The notes under the pieces are model-generated. The model searched no databases, was not told the DNA's origin, and saw nothing but the letters and a program-made list of their open reading frames with translations. This document shows, in pieces, positions 7,721 through 16,458 of a stretch of 64,000 nt of DNA. The stretch's first letter is position 1. Every line of letters begins with the position of its first letter. The stretch lies in NCBI RefSeq assembly GCF_040219615.1, contig NZ_JAVJSE010000014.1:62001-126000 (forward strand). The letters run 5' to 3'. The position numbers and the translations under genes were made by a program. The stretch comes from Thalassobaculum_A sp040219615. Lineage in GTDB: Bacteria; Pseudomonadota; Alphaproteobacteria; Thalassobaculales; Thalassobaculaceae.

Positions 7721-8661
7721 TACTCCGCCGCCTTCACCGCCGCCGAGCCGTAGACCGGCATCCGCCACTCGGCATGGGCGCCGGAGAAGCCGTGGCAGAC
7801 GTCGAAGTAGGTCTCCTGCAGGCGCTTGGTGATCGCCCCGATGCTGCCGTCGCCGACGCTCAGGCGGTCGATCATCGTGACCGGCGTGACCTCCCAGGCG
7901 GTGCCGCAGAAGAACGCCTCGTCGGCCGCCACGATCTCGGAGCGGTCGACGTCGCGCTCGACCGTCGGAATCCCGAGCTCGTCCAGCAGCTGCAGCACGG
8001 TGGTGCGGGTGATGCTCTCCAGGATGTCGTTGCTGGTGCTCGGCGTGATCGCCTTGCCGTCGCGCACGATGAAGAAGCACATGCCCGGGCCTTCCGAGAC
8101 CTTGCCGCGGCTGTTCAGGAAGATCGCGGTGTCGTAGCCGTCGGCCTGGGCCTGCATGGAGGCGAGCCGGCCGTTGTTGTAGTTGGCGTTGCACTTCACG
8201 CGCATCGGCATGGCGTTGTCGGCCACCCGTACCCAGGAGCTGACCTGGGCCGAGACGCCGGAGGTGATCTTGGCGATGCGCGGCCGCTCCAGCGCCGTGA
8301 TCGCCAAGCCCACCGGTCCGGTCACGCCCGGGGCGGCGCCGCCCTTCAGGTAGGCGGTGGTCATGATGTGGACGTTCTCGCCCTTGAAGCCGTTGGCGCG
8401 CATCAGCTCCAGGGTCTTCTCGGTCACGTAGTCCGGCGAGAACACCTCGTCAAAGCGCATGAAGCGCTGCGAGAAGGTGAAGCGGTCCATGTGCTCGTCC
8501 ATGCGGAAGACGAACATTTCCTTGGCCTGCTCGTTCCAGTAGCCGCGCAGGCCCTCGAACACCGATGCGCCGTATTTGAAGGCACCGGTCGAGACATGCA
8601 CGGTGGCGTCGTCCCAGGGAACGATCTGGTCGTCGAGGAAGGCGAAGCGCGGCTGGGCCAT
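7720..8661 (-). CDS. ilvE: Branched-chain amino acid aminotransferase
   Basis: 313 residues of the class IV aminotransferase family. Landmarks: GASVFEGLRGYW, the PLP lysine K156 in MRVKCNANYNNG, and the phosphate/tail motif SITRTTVLQL plus AFFCGTAWEVTPV. It interconverts Leu, Ile and Val with their 2-keto acids using 2-oxoglutarate/glutamate. It starts 14 bp after the sensor kinase stop and its stop overlaps the next gene's GTG, so it lies inside a minus-strand operon rather than with ilv biosynthesis genes. A catabolic or specialised role, such as acting on keto acids released by the neighbouring PLP enzyme, is possible but inferred. Confidence 0.92.
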   Translation of the reverse strand: MAQPRFAFLDDQIVPWDDATVHVSTGAFKYGASVFEGLRGYWNEQAKEMFVFRMDEHMDRFTFSQRFMRFDEVFSPDYVTEKTLELMRANGFKGENVHIMTTAYLKGGAAPGVTGPVGLAITALERPRIAKITSGVSAQVSSWVRVADNAMPMRVKCNANYNNGRLASMQAQADGYDTAIFLNSRGKVSEGPGMCFFIVRDGKAITPSTSNDILESITRTTVLQLLDELGIPTVERDVDRSEIVAADEAFFCGTAWEVTPVTMIDRLSVGDGSIGAITKRLQETYFDVCHGFSGAHAEWRMPVYGSAAVKAAE

Positions 8662-8675
8662 GGCCCTGTGTCCTT

Positions 8676-10172
8676 TCAAACGAGGTGATCGCGCGAGCCT
8701 AGATCCGCCGGGAAACCGCGTGCAAGAGAATCGGTGGTGCGGTGCGCCTTGGCGTCTGCGGGCAGCCATATCGTCACCGTGGTCCCGATGCCGGGGGCAC
8801 TGGCGATCTGGAACTCCCCGCCGAGGATCTCGACCGTCCGCTTGGCGAGCGGCAGCCCGAGCCCGGTCCCCGGCTGCGGCTGGCTCCACTGGCCGGGGAC
8901 CCGGCCGAACGGGGTCAGGGCGATGTCCAGGCCATGCTCGGTCATGCCGATGCCGTTGTCCGAGACGACCAGCCGCACGCCGCGGCGCGCCGCGTCGAAC
9001 GACACGCCGACTTCGACGGCGCCGCCCGGCCGGGAGTACTTGATGGAGTTCGAAACGATGTTGAGGACGACCTGCCGGAGCTTGCCGGCGTCGCTGGTGA
9101 TCGAAGGGATACCGGGCTCTATCGTCCGGCGCAGGACGATGTTCCTGTCTTCGGCATCGTGGTTGAGCATGTCCAGCGCCGATCGGACGACCTCGACCGG
9201 GTCGACCGCTTCCCAGGAGACCTCGGTCTTGCCGGCCTCGATCCTGCTGAGGTCGAGGACGTTGCCGATCACCCCGAGAAGGTGCCGTCCGGCGCCGTGG
9301 ATGTCCTCGGCGTATTCGACATAGCGGGGCTGGCCGAGCGGGCCGAACGCCTGGATCCGGAGCAGTTCCGAGAACCCGATGATGGCGTTGAGCGGCGTTC
9401 GGAGTTCGTGACTCATGCCGGCCAGGAAGGCCGACTTCGCCCGGCTGGCTTCGAACTCGATCGCGTATTCGGCGCTGAGCTTCAGTCGCTGCGCCTGCTC
9501 GTCGAGCCATCGGTGCTCGGCGCGCCGCAGGACCCAGAGCTGGGTTCCGAATGCCGCCAGCAGGACCGCGACCACCAGCAGCATCGCGCCGACGGCCTCG
9601 GGGCGCTGCAGGATGCCGGCCTCGAGGTCGGTAACGTCGGAGTAGATCTCCAGCACGGCGATGATCCGTCCGGTGTCGGCGGGCACGCGCGCCGGGATGT
9701 ACGATTCCAGCACCACCAGGTCGGTCCGCGGGCCGGCGATCGCCTGAAACGTCGCCTTCCGGGTCAACCGGCTCGCGACGTCCCCGGCAAGGGCGGCCTG
9801 ATAGTTCGACTCGTCCCAGTAGTTGCTGCCGATCTGCGCCGGGTCGGTCGAATAGAGCGTGATCCCGCGCAGCGAGTACACCTTCACCTTCAGCACCCGG
9901 GTTCCGGCGGCGATCTTCCGCACCTCCGCGTCCAGCCGCTCGGTCCGCGGATCCGTCCGGATCGCGGCGGCGTCCATGCCGTCGGCGACCGCGACCAGCG
10001 AGCCGTAGTCGTGCCAAAGCGTGTTGGCGAAGATCTGCGCCATGGAAGCCGCGACCGCCTCCACGCTGCTTTTCAGATTGGCCAGCACCACGAAGTGGTA
10101 AGAGCCGATCAGCAGGGCTGCGGCAAGAACCGCGATCGGAAACCCGATCAGTGCGAACTGCCGCGACAGCAT
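8676..10172 (-). CDS. Membrane-bound sensor histidine kinase
   Basis: 498 residues. An N-terminal membrane segment (about 8-28), a periplasmic sensing region of about 160 residues with a cache/PAS-like pattern (VYSLRGITLYST, VLESYIPAR, IAVLEIYSDV), a second membrane segment (about 194-212), a HisKA domain with phospho-acceptor H255 (AGMSHELRTPLNAIIGFSELL), then HATPase_c with N box NIVSNSIKYS, G1 DNGIGM and G2 GTGLGL. No response regulator is adjacent, so it is an orphan kinase as far as the window shows. It precedes ilvE by 14 bp in the same direction and may be co-transcribed with that operon. Signal unknown. Confidence 0.93.
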   Translation of the reverse strand: MLSRQFALIGFPIAVLAAALLIGSYHFVVLANLKSSVEAVAASMAQIFANTLWHDYGSLVAVADGMDAAAIRTDPRTERLDAEVRKIAAGTRVLKVKVYSLRGITLYSTDPAQIGSNYWDESNYQAALAGDVASRLTRKATFQAIAGPRTDLVVLESYIPARVPADTGRIIAVLEIYSDVTDLEAGILQRPEAVGAMLLVVAVLLAAFGTQLWVLRRAEHRWLDEQAQRLKLSAEYAIEFEASRAKSAFLAGMSHELRTPLNAIIGFSELLRIQAFGPLGQPRYVEYAEDIHGAGRHLLGVIGNVLDLSRIEAGKTEVSWEAVDPVEVVRSALDMLNHDAEDRNIVLRRTIEPGIPSITSDAGKLRQVVLNIVSNSIKYSRPGGAVEVGVSFDAARRGVRLVVSDNGIGMTEHGLDIALTPFGRVPGQWSQPQPGTGLGLPLAKRTVEILGGEFQIASAPGIGTTVTIWLPADAKAHRTTDSLARGFPADLGSRDHLV

Positions 10173-10296
10173 TTATGCGATTCCTCGTTGTAGATTGCCG
10201 CACGGTCGCCCACGGGATGTCCGCTCGGCCCGAAGGCATCGGCAAGGAATCACATATTCGTTTAAGATTTTCTGAAAACCGGGGGTGGCGCTCCGG

Positions 10297-11670
10297 CTAG
10301 CCCTTCATCGCATTCATGCCGGCGAGCCGCAGCTTGTCGGCCTTGTCGGGCCCGTCGACCAGTTCGACCAGGCGGACGGTGTTGTACAGATCGACGACCG
10401 AGACCTCGGCATCGTTCTTCTCGAGCCGGGCGATCAGTTGCTGGCCACGGGCATCCAGGCCGCTCCCGATCTTCTTCATGGCCGCCGAGATCTCCTTCGC
10501 CGTCTCGGGATCGCCCGAGAACCGGCCGCACAGCCGCAGCGCGACGATCCGGTCTTCGGCCGCACGCAGGTTCTGCATCTCCTGGTCGGCCGTTGCCATC
10601 GGGTCGTCCAGCCCCGCGATCGCCTCCAGCGTTGCCTCGACCGAGCCGGTCACCACATGCTCGCGCGCCACCCGGCCGAGTTCGCCCTTGACCCGGTCGA
10701 TCCGGCGCGCGAACGCCCGTCCGCCGCCGACGGCCCGTGCCGAGCGGTCAAGGGCCTCGACCTCCCGGCCGAGCGCCCGGGCGATGTCGGCCTTCGGCAG
10801 GTCCTCGTCCGCCAGTTCGTTGCGCACGTCGACCAGCCGGTCCTCGCTCTGGCTGACCACCGCCTCGCCGGCCTGCTCGCCGGCGGCCCGCAGCAGCTCG
10901 CCGGCGCCTGCCTCGGTCAGCTTCTCGAACAGGTCGCCGAGGATGCCGAGGTCGCGCAGCCGCGCCATCAGCACGAATATCACATAGGGCACCGCCGTCC
11001 GGTCGAGGGCGGCGACGGTCTTCAGGGCCTGCACCAGCGCGGCTATTCCCTGTCTTCCGATCCCTTCGATCGGGGCCGGCGGCAGGGCGGCGCGAAGCTC
11101 GAGGATGGGGGGGGCGATCCGCAGCAGGATGGTGACGTCCTCGAGCGAAGCCAGAACCGGCTCACCGCCGAGTGCGTCGCGCAGCTTCGTCCGGCCGTCG
11201 GCGGACTTGCGGGCGGCGGCGTCGCGCGCCGACAGCACCCGGGCGCCCTCCGTCCACAACGGCCCGCCGGCGGCCAGGATGGCCGCGGTGTCGTCCGGCT
11301 CGGCGGTCTTCAGGGCGGCGGACGTGCCCTCGATCACGCCCGGCGACGCGTGCTCGGCGAACAGCGCCCAGATCGGACCGATGGCGGATCGCGGGATCCG
11401 CCCGACCGCCTTGCGGTCGGTTCCGGGGTCGTACAGCAGGTCCTCGAACGGCAGGCAGAACAGCCGCTGCGGTGTCGGCCGGCGCGGCGGCCGGGCCATC
11501 GACATGCGCGGGCGCAGGCGGCTCAGCACGGCGTCCGCGGTCGCCCGCTGGTCGAGCTTCAGCCGACGCGCCTCGAGCGCCCGCACCAGGTCGACGAACT
11601 GCGGCTCCGGGATGTCGAAGACGCGGCCGGCCAGCAGGTCGAGGGAACGGTCGGGAGGGGAGGTCGACAT
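10297..11670 (-). CDS. Conserved hypothetical protein, 457 residues (paired with 11681-12823)
   Basis: I do not recognise a family. The protein is soluble, mostly helical and charged, without signal peptide or membrane segment. The N-terminal third has a Pro/Arg-rich patch (MARPPRRPTPQRLFCLPFEDLLY) and a helical region around IPRSAIGPIWALF; the C-terminal half is rich in heptad-like Leu/Ala/Glu and may form coiled coils. Its start lies 10 bp after the stop of the upstream 380-residue gene, so the two are surely co-transcribed and probably work together. A run of eight C residues (11107-11114 on the complementary strand) lies inside the frame and is intact here. Function cannot be assigned. 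Confidence 0.72.
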   Translation of the reverse strand: MSTSPPDRSLDLLAGRVFDIPEPQFVDLVRALEARRLKLDQRATADAVLSRLRPRMSMARPPRRPTPQRLFCLPFEDLLYDPGTDRKAVGRIPRSAIGPIWALFAEHASPGVIEGTSAALKTAEPDDTAAILAAGGPLWTEGARVLSARDAAARKSADGRTKLRDALGGEPVLASLEDVTILLRIAPPILELRAALPPAPIEGIGRQGIAALVQALKTVAALDRTAVPYVIFVLMARLRDLGILGDLFEKLTEAGAGELLRAAGEQAGEAVVSQSEDRLVDVRNELADEDLPKADIARALGREVEALDRSARAVGGGRAFARRIDRVKGELGRVAREHVVTGSVEATLEAIAGLDDPMATADQEMQNLRAAEDRIVALRLCGRFSGDPETAKEISAAMKKIGSGLDARGQQLIARLEKNDAEVSVVDLYNTVRLVELVDGPDKADKLRLAGMNAMKG

Positions 11671-11680
11671 GCTGGCCCCC

Positions 11681-12823
11681 TTAGAGCGCGCGCGCCCGGC
11701 GCTGCTCGACCCGCAGCAGCAGGTCGATGTCGACCTCGCCGGACTGCCAGCTCTGCATCGGCTTCACGAACTTGCGCAGGGCGTTCTCGATGTCGCCCCA
11801 GGCGTCGCCGGCCTGCCGCTCCAACTCCTTCTTCGGCACCAGGGGCAGCATCCGCACGATCTCCTCCATGGCGTCGACCTGTTCCCAGATGGGCGATTCC
11901 AGGACGCTGTCCCAGATCGTCAGGACATGGTCCCAGCCGTCCAGCAGCCAGGACAGCCGGTTGACCCGCTCGCCGATCGCGCTCTCGGTCCTGCGCCAGC
12001 TCGCCAGGCTGCCGGAGAGGTCGGTCGCATAGGCGTCGACCTCCTCGATCACCGGATATCCGATGTCGAGGGTCAGCTTCGCCACGTCGGCGGTCAGGAA
12101 AGACATGCCGTCCGGGTCTGCGTTGGAGCGCCGGCCCCATTCGTCGACGTTCATCCGGAACGCCTCCAGCCGCTTCATCAGCCTGCGCAGTCGGCATTCG
12201 TGCGGCATGACCGGCAGTCCGAGCGGGGCGATCATGTCGGACCATTTCTCGAGGCTGGCGTAGATCTGCTCCGAGGAGGCGCCGATCCTGCGGCCGATGT
12301 CGTCGAGGATCTGCCGGACCTTGCGCTTGCCGTCGGGCGACGACAACTCCGCGACGGTCAGCTTGGCTGGCGCCGACGACAGCCGGTCGACCACCGAGTT
12401 GATCAGGTAGAAATTGGTCAGCAGCCGCTCGTTCTCCTCCTGCTCGAGCGCCGCCTTCGAGCACTCGATGGCGTCGGGCCCGGCAAGCCCGGTCATCGCG
12501 GTCTGGTTGGCGCAACGCCGCATGGCGCGCGGCGTGGTCGCCTTGGCGTCGGCGATCGCTTCGTGCAGCACCCGGTCGTGCACCGACATCCGGAACATCT
12601 CGCGCACCGAGGGCCAGGCGATCACATAGATGCCCGTGCTCCCCGACATGCCGGGAACCAGGATCTCCAGCGCCTCGTCGCGGTCGGACCGGACCCGCGA
12701 GAACGCCAGCGTCGGGGTCGTGAAAGGGGCGACGACGCCGCGCTCTTCGAACGTCGCGGGCCAGTACCGCGTGCTCAGATGCCCGCTCTCGGAACCGCTG
12801 CTGTCGTTTGCCGCCTCGGTCAT
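11681..12823 (-). CDS. Conserved hypothetical protein, 380 residues
   Basis: No family recognised. A soluble protein that opens with an acidic, Ser-rich leader, then alternates helical stretches with conserved-looking Trp motifs (WPATFEERG, SWLLDGWDHVLTIWDS, IWEQVDAMEEIVRMLP). There is no signal peptide or membrane segment, so it should be cytoplasmic. The first gene of a two-gene operon with 10297-11670; the shared style (long helices, no enzyme motifs) suggests a structural or regulatory complex. A few Cys (MRRCANQ, IECSKA) do not form an evident metal site. The start ATG at 12823 follows a purine-rich stretch without a strong ribosome site. Confidence 0.7.
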   Translation of the reverse strand: MTEAANDSSGSESGHLSTRYWPATFEERGVVAPFTTPTLAFSRVRSDRDEALEILVPGMSGSTGIYVIAWPSVREMFRMSVHDRVLHEAIADAKATTPRAMRRCANQTAMTGLAGPDAIECSKAALEQEENERLLTNFYLINSVVDRLSSAPAKLTVAELSSPDGKRKVRQILDDIGRRIGASSEQIYASLEKWSDMIAPLGLPVMPHECRLRRLMKRLEAFRMNVDEWGRRSNADPDGMSFLTADVAKLTLDIGYPVIEEVDAYATDLSGSLASWRRTESAIGERVNRLSWLLDGWDHVLTIWDSVLESPIWEQVDAMEEIVRMLPLVPKKELERQAGDAWGDIENALRKFVKPMQSWQSGEVDIDLLLRVEQRRARAL

Positions 12824-12910
12824 CGAATATCCGTCAATCGTCCCTTGCTTAGACCTTCGCCGAAATCCCGATGCAACGCACCATGGAATCGCGGCGGCGG
12901 GGCCCCGCGC

Positions 12911-13561
12911 TCAGCAGTTGGCGGTCCCGCCGAGCACCCGGAACCGGTCGATATAGCGGCGCTTGGCCTCGTCCGGCGGCACCGGCTCGATCCGGATATC
13001 CCGGCCGGTCCGCGGGCTGCCGAAGAACCGCCGGGCTTCGGCCGGGTCGAAGCCGGCGAGCTGGGTGGCCTCCAGGTAGGCGGCGATCCGGTCGGCCCGC
13101 TTGATCAGCTTGGCGATGCCGGCCGGCAGCTCGGCCGGCAGCCCGACCCGCAGGTGGACGGCCCGCATCAGCCCGGCCTCGACGGTCTTGTAGTCGGGTC
13201 CGATCACCGCCTTGAACGGCGTGATCATGTCGCCGACCACGTATTCCGGGGCGTCGTGCAGCAGGCTGGCGAGCCGCCAGCGCTGCGGCAGGTCGCGAAC
13301 GAGCAAGCCGGCGATCCGCTCGACCAGGACCGAGTGCTGGGCCACCGAATACGCCCATTCCCCGGCGGTCTGGCCGTTCCAGCGCGCGACCCGCGACAGG
13401 CCGTGGGCGATGTCCTCGATCTCGACGTCGAACGGCGACGGATCGAGCAGGTCCAGCCGGCGACCGCTTAGCATCCGCTGCCAGGCCCGCGGGGCGTCGG
13501 CCGCGCGGCTCACCGGCGGCGTCCCGGCCGGCGTGGGCGGCGACTGCCGAGGGCGGCCCAC
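12911..13561 (-). CDS. HD-domain phosphohydrolase (YfbR-like)
   Basis: 216 residues. The HD-domain metal site is plain: H in SVAQHSVLVERIAG, the HD pair in ASLLHDAPEYVVGDM, and the distal Asp in LIKRADRIAAYLEA. The N-terminal stretch WQRMLSGRRLDLLDPSP followed by ARWNGQT is typical of a proteobacterial group related to the 5'-deoxynucleotidase YfbR. It likely cleaves nucleoside monophosphates, but the specificity is not shown. With the ATG at 13561 its first 52 bp overlap the end of the preceding gene; the downstream ATG at residue 30 would remove the conserved WQRM region's first residues. Confidence 0.8.
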   Translation of the reverse strand: MGRPRQSPPTPAGTPPVSRAADAPRAWQRMLSGRRLDLLDPSPFDVEIEDIAHGLSRVARWNGQTAGEWAYSVAQHSVLVERIAGLLVRDLPQRWRLASLLHDAPEYVVGDMITPFKAVIGPDYKTVEAGLMRAVHLRVGLPAELPAGIAKLIKRADRIAAYLEATQLAGFDPAEARRFFGSPRTGRDIRIEPVPPDEAKRRYIDRFRVLGGTANC

Positions 13562-13848
13562 AGGCCGATCCCGGCGAGCGGGCCGGCGACGATCAGCAGG
13601 CGGGTGAACAGGGCGATATTGCGTTCCATCACATACTGGGTCTCGAACAGGATTTCGCAGCGGCCGCGGGCCGCGGGTTCAGGATAGCGACCGGCGCAGC
13701 CGCGCATGCCGAGGTCGCGGTCGCGTTCGATCGCGGCCGCGGTCGCCGGCCAGTGCCGGACGGCGAACAGGCCGCCGGCCGCGGCCCAGACCGCCGCCGC
13801 GACCAGGGCACAGATCAGGATCACCGGGCGTCGCATGCGCCCCGACAT
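13510..13848 (-). CDS. Small membrane protein with two transmembrane helices
   Basis: About 112 residues. One helix near the N-terminus (VILICALVAAAVWAAAGGLF), a periplasmic loop with two Cys (GMRGCAGRYP...GRCEILFETQYVMER) and a second helix (FTRLLIVAGPLAGIGLWAAL), then a very basic tail. The loop cysteines could form a disulphide. The pattern looks conserved rather than accidental, but I cannot name a family. Start choice is uncertain (13848, 13836, or 13872). Its 3' end overlaps the HD-hydrolase start by 52 bp, and the two are probably coupled. Confidence 0.6.
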   Translation of the reverse strand: MSGRMRRPVILICALVAAAVWAAAGGLFAVRHWPATAAAIERDRDLGMRGCAGRYPEPAARGRCEILFETQYVMERNIALFTRLLIVAGPLAGIGLWAALGSRRPRRPGRRR

Positions 13849-13959
13849 AGCGGTGCGGGCCCCCGGCGGCAATCGGCCGCTTGCATCGCCGGGTCAAGCG
13901 CCCGCATCCTCCGGTCCGACAGCCCGATTGTTTCGGCCCGATTCTCCGAGGAGCCCTGC

Positions 13960-15093
13960 GTGACCCTGATCAGCTATCTGACCAACATCACCTTCGACCA
14001 CGGCGCGGTGAAGACCCTCGGCGCCGAGATGGACGCGCTCGGCATGAAGCGCCCGCTGATCGTCACCGACAAGGGCCTGGTCGCGGCCGGGCTGATCGAC
14101 ACCGTGCGCGGCGTGATTCCGAACGACAAGGCGGTCACGATCTTCGACGGCACGCCGGCCAACCCGACCGAAGCGGCCGCCAAGCAGGCGCTGGCGATGT
14201 ACCGCGAGGCCGGTTGCGACGGCATCGTCGCGGTCGGCGGCGGGTCGTCCATGGACCTGGCCAAGGCGGTCATGCTGATGGTCGAGCATCCCGGCGCGCT
14301 CGACGACTACGCCATGATCAAGGGCGGGGTCCCGAAGATCACCGCCAACATGCCGCCGCTGATCGCCATCCCGACCACCGCCGGCACCGGCAGCGAGGTC
14401 GGCCGCGGCGCCGTCATCGTCATGGACAGCGGGGTGAAGACCGCCCTGGTCTCGCCCTACCTGATCCCCAAGCGGGCGATCTGCGATCCCGACCTGACGC
14501 TCGACCTGCCGGCCGGCCTGACGGCGGCGACCGGCATGGACGCGCTGACCCACTGCATCGAGACCTACCTGTCGCCGAAGGTGAACCCGCCGGCCGAGGC
14601 GATCGCGCTGGACGGGGTGTCGCGGGCGGTCAGGCATCTGGAGCGGGCCGTGAAGGACGGCCACGACCGCGAGGCGCGCTGGAACATGATGATGGCCTCG
14701 ATGGAGGGCGCCATGGCGTTCCAGAAGGGCCTGGGCGCGGTGCATTCGATGTCGCACCCGCTCGGCGCCCTGCCGGAGCCGCGGCTGCACCACGGTACCC
14801 TGAACGCGGTGATCATGCCGACCATCCTGCGGTTCAACCACGACCATGTCGGCGACAAGTACGACACCCTGCGCCGGGTCATGGAGCTGCCGTCGAACGC
14901 CGACATGCCGCAGGTGATCGCCGATATGAACGCCCGGCTGAAGCTGCCGCGGAACCTGCGCGAGATGGGGGTGACCGAGGCGATGATCCCGGTCGCCGCC
15001 GAGCAGGCGGAATACGACCACTGCACGCCGACCAACCCGCGGCCGGTCGACCGCAGCGGCTTCGAGGCGCTGTTCGAGGAGGCGATGCGCTGA
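13960..15093 (+). CDS. Iron-containing alcohol dehydrogenase
   Basis: 377 residues of the group III (Fe-dependent) ADH family. The NAD(P)-binding region has VGGGSSMDLAKAV near residue 90 and IPTTAGTGSEV; the metal region has D in TGMDALTHCIETYLSP and His residues in GAVHSMSHPLGA and the distal H in YDHCTPTNPRP. It oxidises primary alcohols or reduces aldehydes/succinate semialdehyde in the cytoplasm. I use a GTG start at 13960 with GAGGAG 7 nt upstream; the first ATG is much further in. It is followed by an MFS transporter 112 bp downstream in the same direction, which may import its substrate. Confidence 0.92.
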   Translation: MTLISYLTNITFDHGAVKTLGAEMDALGMKRPLIVTDKGLVAAGLIDTVRGVIPNDKAVTIFDGTPANPTEAAAKQALAMYREAGCDGIVAVGGGSSMDLAKAVMLMVEHPGALDDYAMIKGGVPKITANMPPLIAIPTTAGTGSEVGRGAVIVMDSGVKTALVSPYLIPKRAICDPDLTLDLPAGLTAATGMDALTHCIETYLSPKVNPPAEAIALDGVSRAVRHLERAVKDGHDREARWNMMMASMEGAMAFQKGLGAVHSMSHPLGALPEPRLHHGTLNAVIMPTILRFNHDHVGDKYDTLRRVMELPSNADMPQVIADMNARLKLPRNLREMGVTEAMIPVAAEQAEYDHCTPTNPRPVDRSGFEALFEEAMR

Positions 15094-15204
15094 GGGACCG
15101 CCGCGCTCCTCATCCTTTGGCATGAGTGCCATGCGTCGCCCCGGCTTGACCGACCGGCGCCCCGGGAACAACCTGCCTGAAATTCCGGCAGATTCCAGAG
15201 CGCC

Positions 15205-16455
15205 ATGACCGCCATCTCCCCGGCCGCCGACGAGGCCGAGCCCGGTAGCTTCCGCGACGACGTGAAGGTGATCAGCCTGATCGGCGTCGCGCATTTCTTC
15301 AGCCACTTCTACATCCTGGTGCTGCCGCCGCTGTTCCCGATCCTGAAGGACGCGTTCGGGGTCAGCTATGTCGAGCTCGGGCTGTTCGTGATGGCGTTCT
15401 CGGCCGCCACCGGGGTCAGCCAGATCGTCTGCGGCTACCTGGTCGACCGGATCGGCGCCAAGGGCATCCTGATCGCCGGACTGGCGCTGGAGGGGCTGGC
15501 GTTCCTGCTGATCGGGCTGACCGGCAGCTACTGGGCGGTGCTGGGCCTGATGGTGGTCGCCGGCATCGCCAACGGCGTCTACCACCCGGCCGACTACGCC
15601 ATCCTGTCTGCCTCGGTGTCCGAGAAGCGGATGGGCAGGGCGTTCTCGCTGCACACCTTCACCGGGTTCTTCGGCGGTGCCGTGGTGCCGCCGACCATCA
15701 TCGCGCTGGCGGCGCTGTTCGGCTGGGAGACCGGCGTGGCGATCTGCGGCGCGGCAGGGATCCTGGCGGCCGCCGGCCTGCTGGTGTTCGGCCGCTCGCT
15801 GAAGCACGCGCCGGGCGCCGACAAGCGCCGCAAGCCGGGGGCCAAGGCGGATGCCGGGCCGACCCCGACCTCGGTGCTGCTGAGCCCGCCGATCCTGATG
15901 TGCCTGGTGTTCTTCACCCTGCTGGCGCTCAGCCAGGGCGGCATCAACCAGTTCCTGATCGCGACCCTGAACGCGCTGTACGACACCCCGGTTGCGGAGG
16001 CGACGGCGGCCCTGACCAGCTACCTGTTCGGCACCGCCGGCGGCATCCTGATCGGCGGCCAGATCGCCGACCGCACCCGGCACCACAACCGGGTCGCCGC
16101 GACATGCTTCCTGTTCACCGCCGCCGCCGTCCTGGTAATCGGCCTGGTCGCCCTGCCGCTGTGGCTGCTGATCGGGCTGATGGTCGCCCAGGGCATCGCC
16201 CAGGGCATCATCATGCCGAGCCGCGACATGCTGGTCCGCTCGGTCACGCCGCCGGGTGCGATGGGCAAGGTGTTCGGCTTCGTCTCCACCGGCTTCAGCA
16301 TCGGCGGCATCGTGTCGCCGCTGCTGTTCGGCTTCCTGCTGGACCAGGGCCGCCCGGCGGTCGTGTTCTACGTGGTGGCGGCGTTCATGGTCGTCTCGCT
16401 GGTCACGGTGTTCACCGCCGTCGGCAAGCGCCGGGAGGCCGACGCCACCGCCTGA
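15205..16455 (+). CDS. MFS transporter
   Basis: 416 residues with 12 predicted membrane helices and the MFS loop motif after helix 2 (GYLVDRIGAKGILIAG). The first helix contains GVAHFFSHFYILVLPPLFP, and the domain linker between helices 6 and 7 is basic (LKHAPGADKRRKPG). The pattern resembles the fosmidomycin-resistance/nitrate-like and 'FSR' group of MFS exporters. Same strand as the iron ADH. A closing stop lies only 3 bp from the end of the convergent EamA transporter. Substrate not determinable. Confidence 0.88.
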   Translation: MTAISPAADEAEPGSFRDDVKVISLIGVAHFFSHFYILVLPPLFPILKDAFGVSYVELGLFVMAFSAATGVSQIVCGYLVDRIGAKGILIAGLALEGLAFLLIGLTGSYWAVLGLMVVAGIANGVYHPADYAILSASVSEKRMGRAFSLHTFTGFFGGAVVPPTIIALAALFGWETGVAICGAAGILAAAGLLVFGRSLKHAPGADKRRKPGAKADAGPTPTSVLLSPPILMCLVFFTLLALSQGGINQFLIATLNALYDTPVAEATAALTSYLFGTAGGILIGGQIADRTRHHNRVAATCFLFTAAAVLVIGLVALPLWLLIGLMVAQGIAQGIIMPSRDMLVRSVTPPGAMGKVFGFVSTGFSIGGIVSPLLFGFLLDQGRPAVVFYVVAAFMVVSLVTVFTAVGKRREADATA

Positions 16456-16458
16456 GCC

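Noticed and set aside
11107..11114. Phase-variation tract (eight identical bases)
   Set aside because: One modest homopolymer in a GC-rich genome is not enough; the frame is intact and no variation can be seen from one sequence.
13894..16086. Long antisense open frames (here 730 codons, minus strand), also at 501-1319, 20755-21969, 21392-23449 and elsewhere
   Set aside because: They lie opposite strongly supported genes, have no ribosome sites, and are rich in Arg/Pro/Gly/His as expected from the shadow frames of GC-rich codons.
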